From: JBBDSH01 sp040905045
GTDB taxonomy: Bacteria; Pseudomonadota; Gammaproteobacteria; Eutrophobiales; Eutrophobiaceae
NCBI GenBank assembly: GCA_040905045.1
Contig: JBBDSH010000105.1
Span: forward strand, 3,176-67,175
Length of the DNA stretch: 64,000 nucleotides
Reading direction: 5' to 3'
Shown here: positions 56,156 through 63,945 of the stretch, one piece after another
How positions within the stretch are numbered: position 1 is the stretch's first letter
Layout of the letters: the number at the start of each line of letters is the position of its first letter
Program-made: the position numbers and the translations under genes
Notes under the pieces: generated by a model
The model's database searches: none
What the model saw: only the letters and a program-made list of their open reading frames with translations
Told to the model about the DNA's origin: nothing

Positions 56156-56557
56156 TCAGCCTGTTAATGGTTTGTTATACGACCGGATCGTCCAGCGGTG
56201 CAGATCCCGGTCGATGCGTGTAATACGGGTTTCCACCGCTGCACGGGATCGGAGCATGATTTCAAGACAGAAGTGGAAGGATTCCGTGGTCACACCGTGC
56301 AGGGTCAGGGGCGATTGCCGGCAGGCGTGTTTGAGGCCGTCGTTCCAGACGCCGGTCATGTCGCTCCGTACCGGCATAATGAAGTCCGCAGGCGCCCATT
56401 GCTCCGCAAGCCGCCGCGCTTCCGGAAAGCGTTCATCATAAAAGATGGTATCGCCGGTGACCGGTTTTCCGCCGGCACCAGCGGCAATCGCCGTGGAGAG
56501 CCCGTAGGGTATCAGCGGCAGAGACAAGGCGGTTTTGATGAGTTTCCGTCTTTTCAC
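56156..56557 (-). CDS. Probable Tat-exported protein of unknown function
   Basis: 133 residues. The N-terminus MKRRKLIKTALSLPLIPYGL has a twin-arginine-like motif and hydrophobic core. The mature part (about 110 residues) includes FPEARRLAEQWAPADFIMPV and TLHGVTTESFHFCLEIMLRS. I do not recognise a domain. It is the first gene of the flavoprotein operon (five bases before it), so it may be a periplasmic accessory or Tat hitch-hiker partner of that enzyme. Confidence 0.7.
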   Translation of the reverse strand: MKRRKLIKTALSLPLIPYGLSTAIAAGAGGKPVTGDTIFYDERFPEARRLAEQWAPADFIMPVRSDMTGVWNDGLKHACRQSPLTLHGVTTESFHFCLEIMLRSRAAVETRITRIDRDLHRWTIRSYNKPLTG

Positions 56558-56826
56558 AATCGGATATTACGTCGCAACATCGGGAAGAGAAATCAAGATT
56601 GATATCCGGATTTATGCTGCTGCATAAAACTCTCGGGCGGCTGTGCATGTCAGTTATGACTGGAATTATCGATTCTATCCAAACTTCGGCAGGTTGCCAA
56701 TATCCCGGCTTTTGCCGGGACGAATTCCTGTCCTGAAAATCGCCCGGGCCGGTCGGATCCTTGCGGATCTGTCGGGATATTTCATGCTATAAATGAAACG
56801 GATAAATATAGTGAAGGGGATGGCAC

Positions 56827-57069
56827 GTGACAATTGACTTCATAAGTACGTTTCTGCTCTGGTGTACGCTAATCAACTACGGCCTGTTGCTGGTGTGGTT
56901 TACGTTCTTTACGCTGGCCCATGACTGGATATATCGCTTCCACGGACGCTGGTTCCGCGTGCCGGTCGAACAGTTCGACGCTATCCACTACATGAGCATG
57001 GCCGTATTCAAGCTGGGGGTCATTTTGTTTAACCTGACACCGCTCATCAGCCTTTATATAGTGGCCTGA
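56827..57069 (+). CDS. DUF6868-like small membrane protein
   Basis: 80 residues with two membrane helices (about 8-30 and 57-78). FTLAHDWIYRFHGRWFRVPV between them and FDAIHYMSMAVFKLGVILFN are conserved in a family of small proteins from Gammaproteobacteria. GTG start, with AGGGG about eight bases upstream. Function unknown; convergent with the following phosphatase gene. Confidence 0.75.
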   Translation: MTIDFISTFLLWCTLINYGLLLVWFTFFTLAHDWIYRFHGRWFRVPVEQFDAIHYMSMAVFKLGVILFNLTPLISLYIVA

Positions 57070-57070
57070 T

Positions 57071-57529
57071 TCAGTCAGCGTATTTTTCCAGCATTTCCGA
57101 TATGAAGGCGGACCAGACCTCGTCGGGTTCCCATACCGACTGCATGGGCGTAAAGGCTTCCTCTATGGATCGTTCTTTCCTGATGGCATGATACAGGCCG
57201 AGAAAAGTGGAAACGCGCATGTTGGCGGCGCAGTGGATGTGGATCATTTTCTCCCGGTTTGCATCCATGGCGTCGGAGAATTTCAACAGATCGTCTTCCG
57301 TGGGGGCATCGAACTGCACCGGGATGTGTATGTATTCCATGCCCAGGCTTTCAACCAGACCGGTCTCGTCTTCGAGAGAATAGCGCGGGTCGTCGTGCAG
57401 GGCGAGATTGATGATGACCTCATAACCTTCCTCGGCCAGGGCGCGTAACTGCTCCTCCGTCGGCTGGCCGGAGGTGGTCAGTGAGGTTTTGACGGCCCGA
57501 AAATTGTATATGTCGCTGGAGTACGCCAT
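57071..57529 (-). CDS. Dual-specificity-type phosphatase (DUF442-like)
   Basis: 152 residues. The cysteine phosphatase signature HCAANMRVS (C-x5-R) lies near residues 98-106, with an upstream acidic loop (FDAPTEDDLLKFSDAMD). SGQPTEEQLRALAEEGYEVI is the N-terminal motif of the bacterial DUF442/beta-lactamase-hydrolase-like group. Substrate unknown. Confidence 0.85.
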   Translation of the reverse strand: MAYSSDIYNFRAVKTSLTTSGQPTEEQLRALAEEGYEVIINLALHDDPRYSLEDETGLVESLGMEYIHIPVQFDAPTEDDLLKFSDAMDANREKMIHIHCAANMRVSTFLGLYHAIRKERSIEEAFTPMQSVWEPDEVWSAFISEMLEKYAD

Positions 57530-57593
57530 TCCGTTAACGTGCGAGAAGGGTGATAATTACAGTTAAATATAGAATGATTTCCGGGAGAAAACA

Positions 57594-57989
57594 ATGTTTC
57601 AGGGTTCCTGTCTTTGCGGCGCGGTGAAATATGAATTTGACGCGGCTCCGGAATATACCGGGCATTGCCATTGCGCCATGTGCCGCAAGGCGCACGGGGC
57701 GGCATTCGGAACCTACGCCATTATCCCGAAAGAGAGTTTTCGTTTTACCGGCGGGCTGGATAGTATTGCGGAGTACTGTTCATCTCCGGGTATAGTGAGG
57801 ACGTTTTGCCGGCATTGCGGATCGACGCTGCAGTTTATCCGTGAGGACAGGGGAGACCTGGGCGTGACTGTCGGTACCATCGATTCGGGTCCGGAACTGG
57901 AACTCAACTTCCAGGTCTGGACCAGCGTGCGGGCCGACTGGGGCAGGATCGATGACGATCTGCCGTCGTATGAAACCGATCTCTGGTAA
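57594..57989 (+). CDS. GFA (glutathione-dependent formaldehyde-activating) family protein
   Basis: 131 residues. Zinc cysteines: CLCGAVKYEF at 5-14, GHCHCAMCRKAHGAAFGTY at about 24-42, and TFCRHCGSTLQF near 80. The fold is that of Gfa/CENP-V. Although named for formaldehyde activation, most members have no proven activity, so a formaldehyde role here is only a suggestion. The stop TAA directly borders an assembly gap. Confidence 0.88.
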   Translation: MFQGSCLCGAVKYEFDAAPEYTGHCHCAMCRKAHGAAFGTYAIIPKESFRFTGGLDSIAEYCSSPGIVRTFCRHCGSTLQFIREDRGDLGVTVGTIDSGPELELNFQVWTSVRADWGRIDDDLPSYETDLW

Positions 57990-58089
57990 NNNNNNNNNNN
58001 NNNNNNNNNNNNNNNNNNNNNNNNNNNNNNNNNNNNNNNNNNNNNNNNNNNNNNNNNNNNNNNNNNNNNNNNNNNNNNNNNNNNNNNNN
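57990..58089. other. 100-N scaffold gap
   Basis: Exactly 100 N between the GFA and RidA genes. Unlike the first gap, the flanks share no visible overlap, so real sequence may be missing. Confidence 0.9.
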
Positions 58090-58100
58090 GAGAATAAACC

Positions 58101-58496
58101 ATGAAAAAACGCAAAATCAATCCCTGGGCTTGGCAGGATCGCCTCGGCTTCGTTCAGGCCAATGAGGTCACGAATCCGGAACGAATTCTGTATTGTTCCG
58201 GCCAGACCTCCGTGGACGCCGACGGCAGGCTCATGCACCCGGACGATATGAAAGGGCAGCTCAATCAGGCACTGGATAACGTCGTGGCGGTGCTGAACGA
58301 GGCGGGCATGGACCTTTCCAACGTCACACGCCTGAACGTCTATACCACGGATGTGGATGCGTTAATGGAAGTGCACGATGATATTGTCCATCGTTTCGAC
58401 GAGGCCGGCGGGCGCCATGCCGGAACACTGGTGGGTGTCACCCGGCTGGCCTTTCCCGGCATGCTGGTGGAACTGGAAGCCACGGCTGTGGCGTAA
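58101..58496 (+). CDS. RidA family protein (YjgF/YER057c/UK114)
   Basis: 131 residues. RILYCSGQTSVDADGRLMHP and ALDNVVAVLNEAGMDLSNVT with VNVYTTDVDA-type segment (here LNVYTTDVDALMEVHDDIV) are typical; the terminal PGMLVELEATAVA is conserved. RidA proteins hydrolyse reactive enamines and imines. GAGAATAAACC precedes the ATG. The start follows the assembly gap by 11 bases, but the N-terminus looks complete. Confidence 0.88.
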   Translation: MKKRKINPWAWQDRLGFVQANEVTNPERILYCSGQTSVDADGRLMHPDDMKGQLNQALDNVVAVLNEAGMDLSNVTRLNVYTTDVDALMEVHDDIVHRFDEAGGRHAGTLVGVTRLAFPGMLVELEATAVA

Positions 58497-58827
58497 AAAA
58501 TAAAGGGCTCTTCGGAGAATTTGTGGGCATCTGGAAAAGCGATGGTTGATCTCGCCAAGGGCGCCAAGCACGCAAAGGAATGATGGATTTTTACCTCTTT
58601 GCGAACTTTGCGCGTTCTGCGAGATCCTTTTGAAAAACCAACCCTGAAAACCGGGCATGATTTCTTACTCTGCGGCCTTAAAAAATGACTGTTTGTCATG
58701 GAGTTGGCGGTCATGGCGAGCGGATATCACCCAGAGATTCTGCTGACGGGCCAAATAAGCAGCTCCCCTTTTAAGGGGAAGTCAAGATTGAAAGTTCTCT
58801 AAAAGTTCTCCTATACTTCGGAGTCCC
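58497..58827. repeat. Gene-free spacer with a CGCAAAG-type inverted repeat
   Basis: 58548-58628 contains GATCTCGCCAAGGGCGCCAAG and CGCAAAGG, answered by CTTTGCGAACTTTGCGCG with GCGAGATCC. CCCCTTTTAAGGGG at 58764-58777 is a small perfect palindrome. No gene is supported. Confidence 0.75.
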
Positions 58828-60111
58828 ATGCCGGACTCCCGCGACAAGTATTGCTGGCCCCGTTTCATCGCCTTTGTCGATATGAACGCTTTTTTTGCGT
58901 CCATCGAGCAGGACGACAACCCCGGCTTCCGCGGTCGGCCCATCGGGGTAACCAACGGTAAAACAGGCACTTGCATCATCACCTGTTCCTACGAGGCGCG
59001 CGCCTTCGGTATTCATACGGGCATGCGGCTAAAGGAAGCGCGGCGGCTGTGCCCGCAATTCATCCAGGTGCCGGCGCGGCCGGAGCGTTACGCGGCGGTG
59101 TCCACCGCCATCATGGAGGCGCTGCAGGCCGTCAGCCCGGACGTGGAGGTGTTTTCCGTGGACGAGGCCTTTCTGGATCTGACCCGCTGCCAGCATTACT
59201 GGAACCGGCCGCCGGAGGCCATGGGCCGCCTGATCAAGGACTGCGTCCGGGAGGTGTCGGGATTGCTTTGTTCGGTGGGTCTCTCCGGCGACAAGACCAC
59301 GGCCAAGTACGCCGGCAAGCTGCAAAAGCCGGACGGCCTGGTAGTGATCCCGCCCCGGGAAGCGGCCGAACGTCTGCGGGATGTGCCGGTTATGGAATTG
59401 TGCGGCATCAACAAGGGCATTGCCGCTTTTCTGGCGCAGCGGGAGGCGTTTACCTGCGGCGACGTGGCGAGGTTGCCCGTGAGCGTGCTGGGCAAACGCT
59501 TCGGCAATCCGGGCCGGCGTATCTGGAAGATGTGCCGGGGCGAGGATCCGGCCAAAGTGGAAACCAATATTCAGCCGCCGAAAAGCATCGGCCACGGCAA
59601 GGTCATGCCGCCGAATACAAAGGATCGCGACATTATCCATATGTACCTTATTCATATGGCCGAGAAGGTGGCGCAGCGGCTGCGGCAGCATGCGCTGGTG
59701 GCTCAGCATTACTTTGTCGGTCTGCGCGGCAGGGACGACTGGATCGGCGGCAACAAGCTGAAGACGCCGTTTCCCACCAACGACAGCCGGCCGTTGCTGG
59801 CCTTGTGCCGGACCGTGCTTTATCAGTACTGGCAAGGCGAAGGCATCTTCCAGGTACAGATCACGGCGCTGGACCCGAGGCCCGAGCATGGCCAGATGGA
59901 TTTATTCGGTGAGGGTGATAACCGCATGCAACGGCTCAACCAGGCCATGGATCGCATCAACCGGCGCTTCGGTGAATTCAGCCTGTCGCCGGCCAACCTG
60001 TTAAACCGTTCCGACATGCCCAATGTCATCGCGCCGGCCTGGAAACCGTATGGCCACCGGCAGACGATTGTTCCCACGGTGGCGGGGAAGAGAGTAAAGA
60101 GTCAGGAGTAA
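58828..60111 (+). CDS. dinB: Y-family DNA polymerase (DinB / Pol IV type)
   Basis: 427 residues. Catalytic carboxylates: FVDMNAFFASIEQ near residues 14-26 and VFSVDEAFLDLTRCQ near 110. SYEARAFGIHTGMRLKEARR is the fingertip motif. The little-finger domain continues to about 360. No SOS box was identified. The last codons (KRVKSQE) and the stop are written in heptamer repeat sequence, so the original C-terminus may have been replaced. Compared with E. coli DinB (351) it is longer. Confidence 0.88.
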   Translation: MPDSRDKYCWPRFIAFVDMNAFFASIEQDDNPGFRGRPIGVTNGKTGTCIITCSYEARAFGIHTGMRLKEARRLCPQFIQVPARPERYAAVSTAIMEALQAVSPDVEVFSVDEAFLDLTRCQHYWNRPPEAMGRLIKDCVREVSGLLCSVGLSGDKTTAKYAGKLQKPDGLVVIPPREAAERLRDVPVMELCGINKGIAAFLAQREAFTCGDVARLPVSVLGKRFGNPGRRIWKMCRGEDPAKVETNIQPPKSIGHGKVMPPNTKDRDIIHMYLIHMAEKVAQRLRQHALVAQHYFVGLRGRDDWIGGNKLKTPFPTNDSRPLLALCRTVLYQYWQGEGIFQVQITALDPRPEHGQMDLFGEGDNRMQRLNQAMDRINRRFGEFSLSPANLLNRSDMPNVIAPAWKPYGHRQTIVPTVAGKRVKSQE

Positions 60112-60171
60112 GGAGTAAGGAGTGAGGTGAAAAGTAACAAGTCACAAGTCACAAGTCACAAGTTACAATTG
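60090..60171. repeat. Adjacent heptamer arrays: AGGAGTA then AAGTCAC units
   Basis: agagtaa, agagtca, ggagtaa, ggagtaa, ggagtga covers 60091-60125, including the dinB stop. aagtaac, aagtcac, aagtcac, aagtcac, aagttac covers about 60131-60165. Two different unit families are thus joined in one spacer. Confidence 0.88.
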
Positions 60172-60221
60172 TTGCATTACAGTGTCTTCCGACGGATGAT
60201 CCATAACACCGGTTGCGAATC

Positions 60222-60268
60222 ACGAGCCACCAGCCACGAGCCACGAGCCACGAGCCACGAGTCACAAG
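60222..60268. repeat. 7-bp tandem repeat array (GAGCCAC unit)
   Basis: GAGCCAC, CAGCCAC, GAGCCAC, GAGCCAC, GAGCCAC, GAGTCAC in 7-bp register, ending six bases before the DUF3750 ATG. No inverted partner nearby. Confidence 0.9.
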
Positions 60269-60273
60269 CCCGA

Positions 60274-61020
60274 ATGAACAAAATCCTGTCACGTTGTCTC
60301 GCCGCCTTTTTCATCCTTGCTTTGATCGGACCGGTGATCGTTGCCTGCGGCGGCAACATCAAACTGGTGGACGACTGGCGCACGGCGGATCGTTCTTCCA
60401 CCGGCATTGCACCGGATCCGGAACAGGTGCGCGAGGCGGTGGTTCAGGTTTATGCTGCGCGCGCGTTTGAGTGGCGCGGGATTTTTGCTGTGCATACCTG
60501 GATCGTGACCAAGAAGGCGGATACGGATCATTATCGGGTGCACCAGGTGGTCGGTTTTCGTCATTATCGCGGCCTGCCGGCGCTTATGTCGGAACGGGAT
60601 ATCCCGGATCGCTCCTGGTTCGGCCAGACCGGCCGGGTACTGGTGGACCTCCGCGGTCCCGAGGCGGAGGCGGTTATCGATGACATTATCGCGGCCGTGG
60701 AAAACTACCCCTATCGTGATGATTACCGGGTCTGGCCGGGGCCCAACAGCAATACCTTTACGGCCTGGGTCGGGCGTGAAGTGCCGCAACTGCGTCTGGA
60801 TCTGCCGCCCACGGCCATCGGCAAGGATTACCTTGGCGTCAGCAATGTTTTTGCCGGTGCGCCCAGCGGCAGCGGCTGGCAGGTTTCCCTGCTGGGACTG
60901 GCGGGGATGACCGTGGCGCGGGAAGAGGGTCTGGAGTTTAATCTGCTGACCGTGAAATTCGGCTTTCATCCCTTCAAGCCCACACTGCGGCTGCCGGGCG
61001 TCGGCACCATCGGGGATTAG
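60274..61020 (+). CDS. DUF3750 lipoprotein
   Basis: 248 residues from the ATG at 60274 (MNKILSRCLAAFFILALIGP). The signal region ends in the lipobox IVAC, giving a probable lipoprotein with Cys at about 25. VYAARAFEWRGIFAVHTWIV, YRVWPGPNSNTFTAWVGREV and KDYLGVSNVFAGAPSGSGWQ are the DUF3750 pattern. Function unknown. The gene starts immediately after a heptamer array with no Shine-Dalgarno. Confidence 0.85.
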   Translation: MNKILSRCLAAFFILALIGPVIVACGGNIKLVDDWRTADRSSTGIAPDPEQVREAVVQVYAARAFEWRGIFAVHTWIVTKKADTDHYRVHQVVGFRHYRGLPALMSERDIPDRSWFGQTGRVLVDLRGPEAEAVIDDIIAAVENYPYRDDYRVWPGPNSNTFTAWVGREVPQLRLDLPPTAIGKDYLGVSNVFAGAPSGSGWQVSLLGLAGMTVAREEGLEFNLLTVKFGFHPFKPTLRLPGVGTIGD

Positions 61021-61022
61021 CT

Positions 61023-61058
61023 TCCCGGATTCCGGCCTCTGGCCTTCATCCGGGCTAC
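61023..61058. repeat. Single REP element
   Basis: TCCCGGATTCCGGCC to CATCCGGGCTAC, two bases after the DUF3750 stop. Same family as the RAYT-flanking array. Confidence 0.88.
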
Positions 61059-61137
61059 AAGACTTAGCGAAGCCGTCATGCCGGTTTTGTAGTCTGAATT
61101 CTGCTTTGTTCTGCCCGGGCTACGATCTCTGATTTCC

Positions 61138-61199
61138 CCAACCCCCAACCCCCAACCCCCAACCCCCAACCCCGAGCCCCGAGTCCCGAACCCCGAGTG
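61138..61199. repeat. 7-bp tandem repeat array (AACCCCC unit)
   Basis: Units aaccccc (four times), then aaccccg, agccccg, agtcccg, aaccccg, agtgccc. A fifth unit sequence obeying the 7-bp period. The GGGGTTT and GGGGCTC units at 4219-4254 are its complement-type relatives. Confidence 0.9.
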
Positions 61200-61264
61200 C
61201 CCAACAGTTGGACGCGATTCACCGGTCTGCTATGGTAATCGTTCCATACAAGTCGGAGCCGGAT

Positions 61265-61783
61265 ATGCGCTGTTTTTGTATTTCCCTGATTATGAATCTC
61301 TTTATGATGAACGCGGCCTTTACCCAGGACATCGGTCCGGGGGCGCCGGATGTGGACATGGACACGCCGTCCATGGACATGGATACAGGCATGCCGGGAC
61401 AGGATGGCATGGCGCAGGATCGCGATCTGTTGCTGCTGGAAAAAGGCATTAACGACATCGATCAGGCCCGGGGCGAACTGGCCGCCATGAGTGCCTGGGA
61501 GGCGCCCGGTAGTCTTTCCGAGAAGGAGCGCGAGGAATGGAATGAACAGAGCCGCCGGCTGGAAGAGCATATCGGCGTCCTGGAGGATCTGTCTTCCAGT
61601 CTGCGCGACGTGGTGGAAAACGGCGCTTCCGACGACACCGATTACGAGCAGGTCAAATCGGAAGCCCGCAGCATTATCAACGGACTGCATAATGACGTAA
61701 CCACCCGCAACATTGACGGCGACATGGCGGTGGAACGGCAGCGCGCCGTGGCGGACAGTCTGGATTCGGTGTCGATTCTCTAA
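61265..61783 (+). CDS. Secreted protein of unknown function
   Basis: 172 residues from the ATG at 61265, with CGGAG eight bases upstream. The signal peptide MRCFCISLIMNLFMMNAAFT is followed by an Asp- and Met-rich segment (VDMDTPSMDMDTGMPGQDGM) that might bind metal. Residues ~65-170 are helical and acidic, probably coiled-coil. I do not recognise a family. Confidence 0.65.
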   Translation: MRCFCISLIMNLFMMNAAFTQDIGPGAPDVDMDTPSMDMDTGMPGQDGMAQDRDLLLLEKGINDIDQARGELAAMSAWEAPGSLSEKEREEWNEQSRRLEEHIGVLEDLSSSLRDVVENGASDDTDYEQVKSEARSIINGLHNDVTTRNIDGDMAVERQRAVADSLDSVSIL

Positions 61784-61803
61784 ACGGGCAGTTTCCCGGC
61801 GCG

Positions 61804-62277
61804 GTGCGTATAAGAGAATCCGTTCCCGCCGATGCCGAAGGAGTATCACACGTACTGCGCCGTTCCATCACGGAATTATGCCGCGCCGACCACAAGGATA
61901 ATGCCGGGGATCTGCAAAACTGGCTGGCCGGCAAGACGCCCGCTTTCGTTGAGGACTGGATCAGCGATACCAACAACTTCTGTGCCACGGTGCTTGCCGA
62001 TAACGGTGACATCGCCGGTTTCGGCATGGTCTGCCGGCCCGGCGTGCTGAAACTGCTCTATATCAGCCCCGACCATGTGGGCGCCGGTCTGGGCGAGGGT
62101 CTGCTGGAGGTTCTGGAACACCGTGCCCGGGAATGGGGCCTGGCCCAGTTATCCCTGCAGAGCACGGTGGCGGCCGTGAGCTTTTACGAGGCACACGGTT
62201 ACCGGCGCGCCGATCATATTATCTGTCGTTCCGACGGCATCTCCTGCCATGCCATGTACAAGCGGCTGGACGAGTGA
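61804..62277 (+). CDS. GNAT family N-acetyltransferase
   Basis: 157 residues. The acetyl-CoA motif is LYISPDHVGAGLGEGLLEVL near residues 80-99; LQSTVAAVSFYEAHGYRRAD near 118-137 is the typical C-terminal motif. GTG start at 61804, in a short gap behind the secreted-protein gene. Substrate unknown. Confidence 0.85.
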   Translation: MRIRESVPADAEGVSHVLRRSITELCRADHKDNAGDLQNWLAGKTPAFVEDWISDTNNFCATVLADNGDIAGFGMVCRPGVLKLLYISPDHVGAGLGEGLLEVLEHRAREWGLAQLSLQSTVAAVSFYEAHGYRRADHIICRSDGISCHAMYKRLDE

Positions 62278-62324
62278 TGGAGCCGCACTGGTACGGACCG
62301 GCACTTCTTCTATAATGCAACGAT

Positions 62325-62765
62325 ATGGACCTGTCCCTGCAGATTACCGATATATCCCATGCCATTGAGCTGGCGGTGGCGCCGGTATTCCTGCTGGCGG
62401 GCATCAGCGGCATGTTGTCGGTCTTGTCCATTCGTCTCGGCCGCATCGTCGATCGCGCCCGGCTTCTGGACGACCGTCTCGCCGTCGCCCAGGAAAAATA
62501 CCATCAGGTGATTCACGAGGAACACCGCATGCTGTCAGGCCGCGCACGACTGGCCAACTGGGCCATCAGTCTCTGCACCGTATGCGCCTTGTTGATCTGC
62601 ATGGTGATCGTCACTCTTTTCTCGGGCGTTTATCTGGGGCTTGATGTGTCTTCGGTTATCGCCTGGCTGTTTATTGCTTCCATGACCGCCCTGATTCTCG
62701 GACTTCTGATATTTCTGCGGGAGATCTATCTGGCGACTTCCAGCTTGCGGATAGGGCAACATTAA
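62325..62765 (+). CDS. DUF2721 membrane protein
   Basis: 146 residues with three membrane helices (about 18-38, 78-100, 106-128). AIELAVAPVFLLAGISGMLS and RLGRIVDRARLLDDRLA are the DUF2721 motifs. Function unknown. A heptamer array begins at its stop codon. Confidence 0.85.
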   Translation: MDLSLQITDISHAIELAVAPVFLLAGISGMLSVLSIRLGRIVDRARLLDDRLAVAQEKYHQVIHEEHRMLSGRARLANWAISLCTVCALLICMVIVTLFSGVYLGLDVSSVIAWLFIASMTALILGLLIFLREIYLATSSLRIGQH

Positions 62766-62800
62766 AGCCACAAGCCACAAGCCACGAGCCACGAGCCACG
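62766..62800. repeat. Short 7-bp tandem repeat array (GAGCCAC unit)
   Basis: AAGCCAC, AAGCCAC, GAGCCAC, GAGCCAC, following the DUF2721 stop directly. About 65 bases remain before ectA, AT-rich with a possible TATAAT at 62833-62838. Confidence 0.85.
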
Positions 62801-62864
62801 GTAATACATTCATAAATAAGATGATTAAACTGTATAATACCCACTCTCAGCCACAGGGGCATTC

Positions 62865-63377
62865 ATGAACATCGATGCGGAATTTGACGGTATTACGCTG
62901 CGCACGCCGGCCAAAGAGGACGGCGCGGCCCTGCATACCCTGGTGCGGCTTAATCCGCCGCTGGACATGAACTCGGTCTACTGCAATGTGCTTCAATGCA
63001 CTCATTTTTCCGACACTTGTATCCTGGCCGAGAAGGAGGGACGCCTGATCGGCTATGTTACCGGTTATCTCATGCCCGGAAACCCGGAAATCTATTTCCT
63101 CTGGCAGGTGGGCGTCAGTCCCGAGGGACGCGGACACGGCCTGGCGGCGAAAATGATCCAGGCAATCCTGGCGCGGGATTTCTGCCGTAACGTGCGCGAA
63201 CTTAATACCACCATTACCAAATCCAACGAAGCCTCGCGGCGCCTGTTCCAGTCCCTGGCGAAAAAGGAAAACGCGGAGATTACCGAGGAGGAGGATTATT
63301 TTTCCGAGGAAGAGTTGGGCGGCAACAAGGCGGAATCCCTGTTCCGCATACGGCCGCTATCGACACCGAAGGGATGA
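62865..63377 (+). CDS. ectA: L-2,4-diaminobutyrate acetyltransferase
   Basis: 170 residues. Acetylates 2,4-diaminobutyrate in ectoine synthesis. LNPPLDMNSVYCNVLQCTHF and IYFLWQVGVSPEGRGHGLAA are the EctA-specific segments; the GNAT acetyl-CoA loop is in the latter. TTITKSNEASRRLFQSLAKK is also typical. ectB and ectC do not follow in the 620 bases left in the window, so ectA seems detached from the usual ectABC operon. Confidence 0.9.
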   Translation: MNIDAEFDGITLRTPAKEDGAALHTLVRLNPPLDMNSVYCNVLQCTHFSDTCILAEKEGRLIGYVTGYLMPGNPEIYFLWQVGVSPEGRGHGLAAKMIQAILARDFCRNVRELNTTITKSNEASRRLFQSLAKKENAEITEEEDYFSEEELGGNKAESLFRIRPLSTPKG

Positions 63378-63464
63378 TGAGACCCGCCTGTCCGGTTACT
63401 CGATTCTTTCAAAATCACCGAATTTTCTGAACAGCCTTTCATTCCCGGCCTGTTTCCGAGGGAG

Positions 63465-63507
63465 AAGGCTCAAGGTTCAAGGCTCAAGGTTCAAGGTTCA
63501 AGGGACA
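63465..63507. repeat. 7-bp tandem repeat array (CAAGGTT unit)
   Basis: CTCAAGG, TTCAAGG, CTCAAGG, TTCAAGG, TTCAAGG, GACAAGG in register. Same unit as 1727-1852. Downstream, 63590-63622 is a REP copy. Confidence 0.9.
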
Positions 63508-63808
63508 AGGATACGTGGTCCGGACTACGCAACTGCACAACTGGCAGAATGCATACCGAAGCCGTCGTGCAGCATCCAGAAATTCGCCCCGGATTCCGGC
63601 CTCCGGCCTTCATCCGGGCTACAAAACCGGCATACCGGCAATCGAAGCCGTCCCCGGCTTACGCCTGCCCCGGTTGCTGTAAGCCGGGGGCATGCCGGGG
63701 CAGGCGTGCTGGTGGACGCCTGTGCTGGACTAAGCCTGTCCTGGACTTGATCCAGGAATACAGTACCAGCATCCAGTAGACCAATCATTCCTTGCTCTGA
63801 TGTCTTAT
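63508..63808. repeat. Gene-free repeat-rich stretch
   Basis: Contains a REP at 63590-63622 (CCCCGGATTCCGGCC to CATCCGGGCTAC), GC-rich palindromic segments around CCCCGGCTTACGCCTGCCCC and GGGGCAGGCG (63653-63706), and CCTGGACTTGATCCAGG near 63740-63756. No gene is supported. Confidence 0.6.
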
Positions 63809-63935
63809 GGGGTCAAGCCTTGCATTATATAGTTTATCACCGACTGTTAATGGTATGCTTACGGATAACGGTACACAAGGATAATGAAAAAATGATAATG
63901 AGTATTTCAAACTATATAATGCAAGACTTGACCCC
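63809..63935. mobile_element. 127-bp element with 27-bp terminal inverted repeats
   Basis: 63809-63835 (beginning GGGGTCAAGCCTTGCATTAT) and 63909-63935 (reverse complement) agree at 26 of 27 positions. The interior of 73 bases is AT-rich without a gene. It looks like a non-autonomous, MITE- or REP-like element. The downstream frame starts 11 bases after it. Confidence 0.7.
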
Positions 63936-63945
63936 TTTTACTATC

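Noticed and set aside
63525..63788. Open frames in the terminal repeat region
   Set aside because: They translate REP and other palindromic sequence and have no start signals.
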